A DNA stretch of 64,000 bases from NCBI GenBank assembly GCA_002189035.1, contig CM007990.1:4526001-4590000 (forward strand), given 5' to 3'. Under the pieces are notes generated by a model that searched no databases, was not told where the DNA came from, and was given only the letters and a program-made list of their open reading frames with translations. Within the stretch, counting starts at the first letter, position 1. The number at the start of each line of letters is the position of its first letter. A program made the position numbers and the translations under genes. Positions 61,731 to 64,000 of the stretch are shown piece after piece. This DNA comes from Utricularia gibba. Its lineage: Eukaryota > Streptophyta > Magnoliopsida > Lamiales > Lentibulariaceae.

Positions 61731-61736
61731 GTTTTC
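61686..61736. repeat. (TA)n microsatellite
   Basis: An uninterrupted alternating TA tract of about 51 bases. Confidence 0.9.
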
Positions 61737-62145
61737 AGCATCTAATATATTTGACTGAATAAATTCTCGATTTTTATATATTATAAGTATATTTTGGTTC
61801 CGAATATTTGAAAAATAGTCTTAATTAGTTTCTAATATTTATTGCTTAGATACATTTAATCCCCACTATTTTAATATGTGACATATTTGATTCCCAACTT
61901 AATTTGACATTATAAGTCTCCAATATTTTATTAATGTATATATTTAATCTCCACCGTCTGATATATTTGAATAAATAAATCCTCGATTCTTATATATAAT
62001 AAATATTTTTTGGTTCCCAATATTTGAACAATAGTCATAATAGTTTCCAATATTTATAACTTTGATACACTTAATCTCTATTATTTTAATACGTGACATA
62101 TTTGATTTCCAACTCAATTTGACATTATAAGTCTCCATTATTTTG
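61735..62145. repeat. two-copy tandem repeat, period about 215 bases
   Basis: The second copy repeats the first with scattered changes; for example gtgacatatttgat begins at 61878 and again at 62093. Neither copy encodes a protein. Confidence 0.75.
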
Positions 62146-62661
62146 ATTATTGAAAAAATTAATACCCAATATCAATATATATGTTTTTACCGATTGCATC
62201 GTCCCGCTAATTTTTAATATTAGGAATTAATTATACCTATTGTTCAAACAATGAAAGATATACATATTTAAAATATAAAATTTTAAGTATTAATTATGTA
62301 AATTTTGCGGACTAAATATGTAAATATATGAATCTTGGAGGATTTATTTATCAATGAGTACTAATTATATAATTTCGTTAAAAATTGGAAACTAATTTTA
62401 TTAAAATTTTAAAAATTGGGGTTTTTTTATACAATTTTATCTATGTAAATGTTTCCGATGGAGTGGGCCGACCCATATAGAGTTTCGGGCTGGGTCTCCA
62501 GGGAGGTATTAATTTTGGAAGTCGGCACCGAACACGGTTAACAAGACCAGGGGGCGCGAGGTGAAAACAAGGGGTGGTAAAGCATGGATTTGTCATCGTA
62601 AAAGCCGCTACATATACCGGGGTTGGAGGAGGCAATCGGGGCCGTCGAGGAAACGGGAAAA

Positions 62662-63129
62662 ATGGACAAAGAGAAGAGCAAGATGGAATCTTTCAGGGAA
62701 TGGGTTGTGGATCATAAGCTTCGTGCTGTTGGTGATTTTTCTCCCCTGTTTCATCGTTCTAATGATTTCTGGCTTTCATTTCAAGACTCGAGATCGATAT
62801 TTCTTTGATTAGGGGCGTTATGGGGGAGCGGGATCGTTGGTTCATTGGCCTATAACTGGTCCCAAGCCGGTATGAAAACAAGCGTCAAGATCATTCATGC
62901 CAGGTTCGATTGAGATTTGATTTTTTTGTGGTATTTGGTTGCTGCCGGAAAGGAAAGATCTTTCAATGGATTTCTTCTGCGATCTTTGTTTAGGTTGCAT
63001 GCGCAAGCACTGACTCTTGCTGCGCTTACCGGGGCAGCGCTTGTGGAGTATTATGACCACAGAACGGGTGCAAAAGCAGAGCGGGTGGCGAAGTTTTTGG
63101 AATTGGGTAATCATTCACAAGGCGATTAG
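62662..63129 (+). CDS. HIG1-domain (hypoxia-induced) small membrane protein
   Basis: HIG1-domain proteins sit in the inner mitochondrial membrane and act in respiratory supercomplex assembly or hypoxia response. Three exons (62662-62731, 62813-62903, 62994-63129) join in phase to give 98 residues. The start MDKEKSKMESFREWVVDHKL leads into the first hydrophobic span (ALWGSGIVGSLAYNWSQAG), then MKTSVKIIHARLHAQALTL and a second span (TLAALTGAALVEYY), with a charged tail. The IHARLHAQALTLAAL segment is the HIG1 signature shared with Arabidopsis At3g05550 and At5g27760 as I recall them. The ATG at 62662 is the first in frame. The short open frame starting at 62561 is a shadow. Confidence 0.9.
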
Positions 63130-64000
63130 GGAGGAATCATGTGTTAGTAATCGCTGTTAAGCTTTATCCAACAATGTCCTCGAAAGAAATAGGACAAGCT
63201 TTGTTTATGTAAGAAGTTCAATTGTTCTGCGTTTGGCAAGAGCGAGTTGTTCTACCTAGTTATATGTCTGGGTGAATGAGGACGACTCAAAACTACCTTT
63301 CAGCCTGCTGTAGATTCCTTGCAAAACCCTCGTATTCAAAATTGTAGTCCATTAGTGGCAGTAATTGATGGTTTATGATGACCAAAGGAACGGGACCATC
63401 TTCCACACCCAGAGCGGACCCCGCCAGCTCCCGGATGTTGGGATCGGGTTCGATCCAGATCCTTGGGCGGGGGTCTGAGTTTTTGTCAGTGGAACTAAGT
63501 TCGTCTGCAGATAGTTGGTGATATCTTCATGTCGCTGCTTATATGTTCTGGCGATGCTTGATCCACACCCCGTCGTATCTCTGGTGATGCAGCAACGTTT
63601 GATGATCACTTTCCGGTGCTCGATTCTTGTACATCACCCACCAACGCCCCTTTACCTCCATTGACGTCGGTCTCGATGGGAAGGTTCTGGATTCTCTACC
63701 GCTCCACCGCCGCACCGGCGGTGCGCCGTTCGCTCGTCGGAGCTTGAAGAGAACGGGAGTTTGCTACCACTTCTATCACATCGATTTTATGGATACGTGC
63801 TTCCCAAACCTCTTGCCCCTTGTGCGGATCCCCCGTTCAAATCGTGCATCCTCCGCCGCCGTAGCCGGTCTGAAATTAATTTGCAATAATCGATGGCCAC
63901 CGATTGAATTTAGATGTCGACAACAGGATGGATCCAAAAGAGCATCTCCGTTCTCAGATAATCTTCCTTTGAACTCTTTCCTCGAATCCATGGATGCCAA
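63130..64000. other. unassigned region to the window end
   Basis: The left 250 bases are the 3' region of the HIG1-domain gene. The right 500 bases are GC-richer. Open frames on the minus strand (63373-63609 and 63776 to the edge) do not resemble a family I know. They may belong to a gene or a transposon that extends beyond the window. Confidence 0.4.

Larger units (their letters stand above)
61260..62661. other. AT-rich intergenic region with TA microsatellite and tandem duplication
   Basis: It contains a TA dinucleotide run at 61686-61736. A diverged tandem repeat of period about 215 bases has copies near 61735-61930 and 61950-62145. Both contain gtgacatatttgatt-ccaac-taatttgacattataagtctcca. 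The last 200 bases are GC-richer and probably hold the promoter and leader of the HIG1-domain gene. No gene is seen. Confidence 0.6.

Overview
This is nuclear DNA of a flowering plant, most likely a eudicot. Genes are split by short AT-rich introns, several products carry plastid transit peptides, and many families are plant-specific (YUCCA, CLE/TDIF, ROXY glutaredoxin, CASP-like, MAP70, PLS-class PPR, DUF1677). I rebuilt gene models by joining exons at splice sites so that phase and family similarity were kept. All names rest on remembered family sequences, not on a search.

Layout. 1-3.7 kb is AT-rich intergenic DNA. 3.7-8 kb holds a YUCCA auxin-synthesis monooxygenase (+), a plastid S12/C5-type glutaredoxin (+) and PsaE of photosystem I (-). 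9-14 kb holds a secreted glycine-rich protein (-) and a tandem pair of defensin-like genes (+). 14.4-24.6 kb is dense: Derlin (-) diverging from an ASHR3-like PHD/SET methyltransferase (+), then an intronless PPR gene (+) and a DeSI/PPPDE isopeptidase (+). 26-28 kb holds a TDIF-type CLE peptide precursor (-) and a plastid PG18-like protein (-). 28.3-28.8 kb holds a miniature LTR element. 30.2 kb holds a DUF1677 gene (+). 31.5-37.1 kb is a CLC-d chloride channel (-) diverging from MAP70 (+, 37.8-40.7 kb).

41.6-42.4 kb is a decayed, intronless copy of a guanylate kinase. 42.8-49.6 kb holds a DNase I-like gene (+), U1 snRNP protein C (+), a 74-residue single-span membrane protein (-) and plastid acyl carrier protein (-). 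50.5-52.8 kb is a myristoylatable CDK-like kinase (-). 54.3-55.6 kb holds a CASP-like gene (+) and a CC-type glutaredoxin (-). 56.6-61.2 kb is cullin-1 (-). 62.7-63.1 kb is a HIG1-domain gene (+).

The genes are ordinary, unlinked housekeeping and developmental genes; no operon-like or cluster system is evident. The most interesting points are five GC-AG introns among about a hundred, the two-copy miniature retrotransposon family with visible PBS and polypurine tract, the guanylate kinase retrocopy, a TDIF peptide with Ala in place of Ser, a possible uORF that ends on the start codon of the DNase I-like gene, and the altered active-site residues of that gene.
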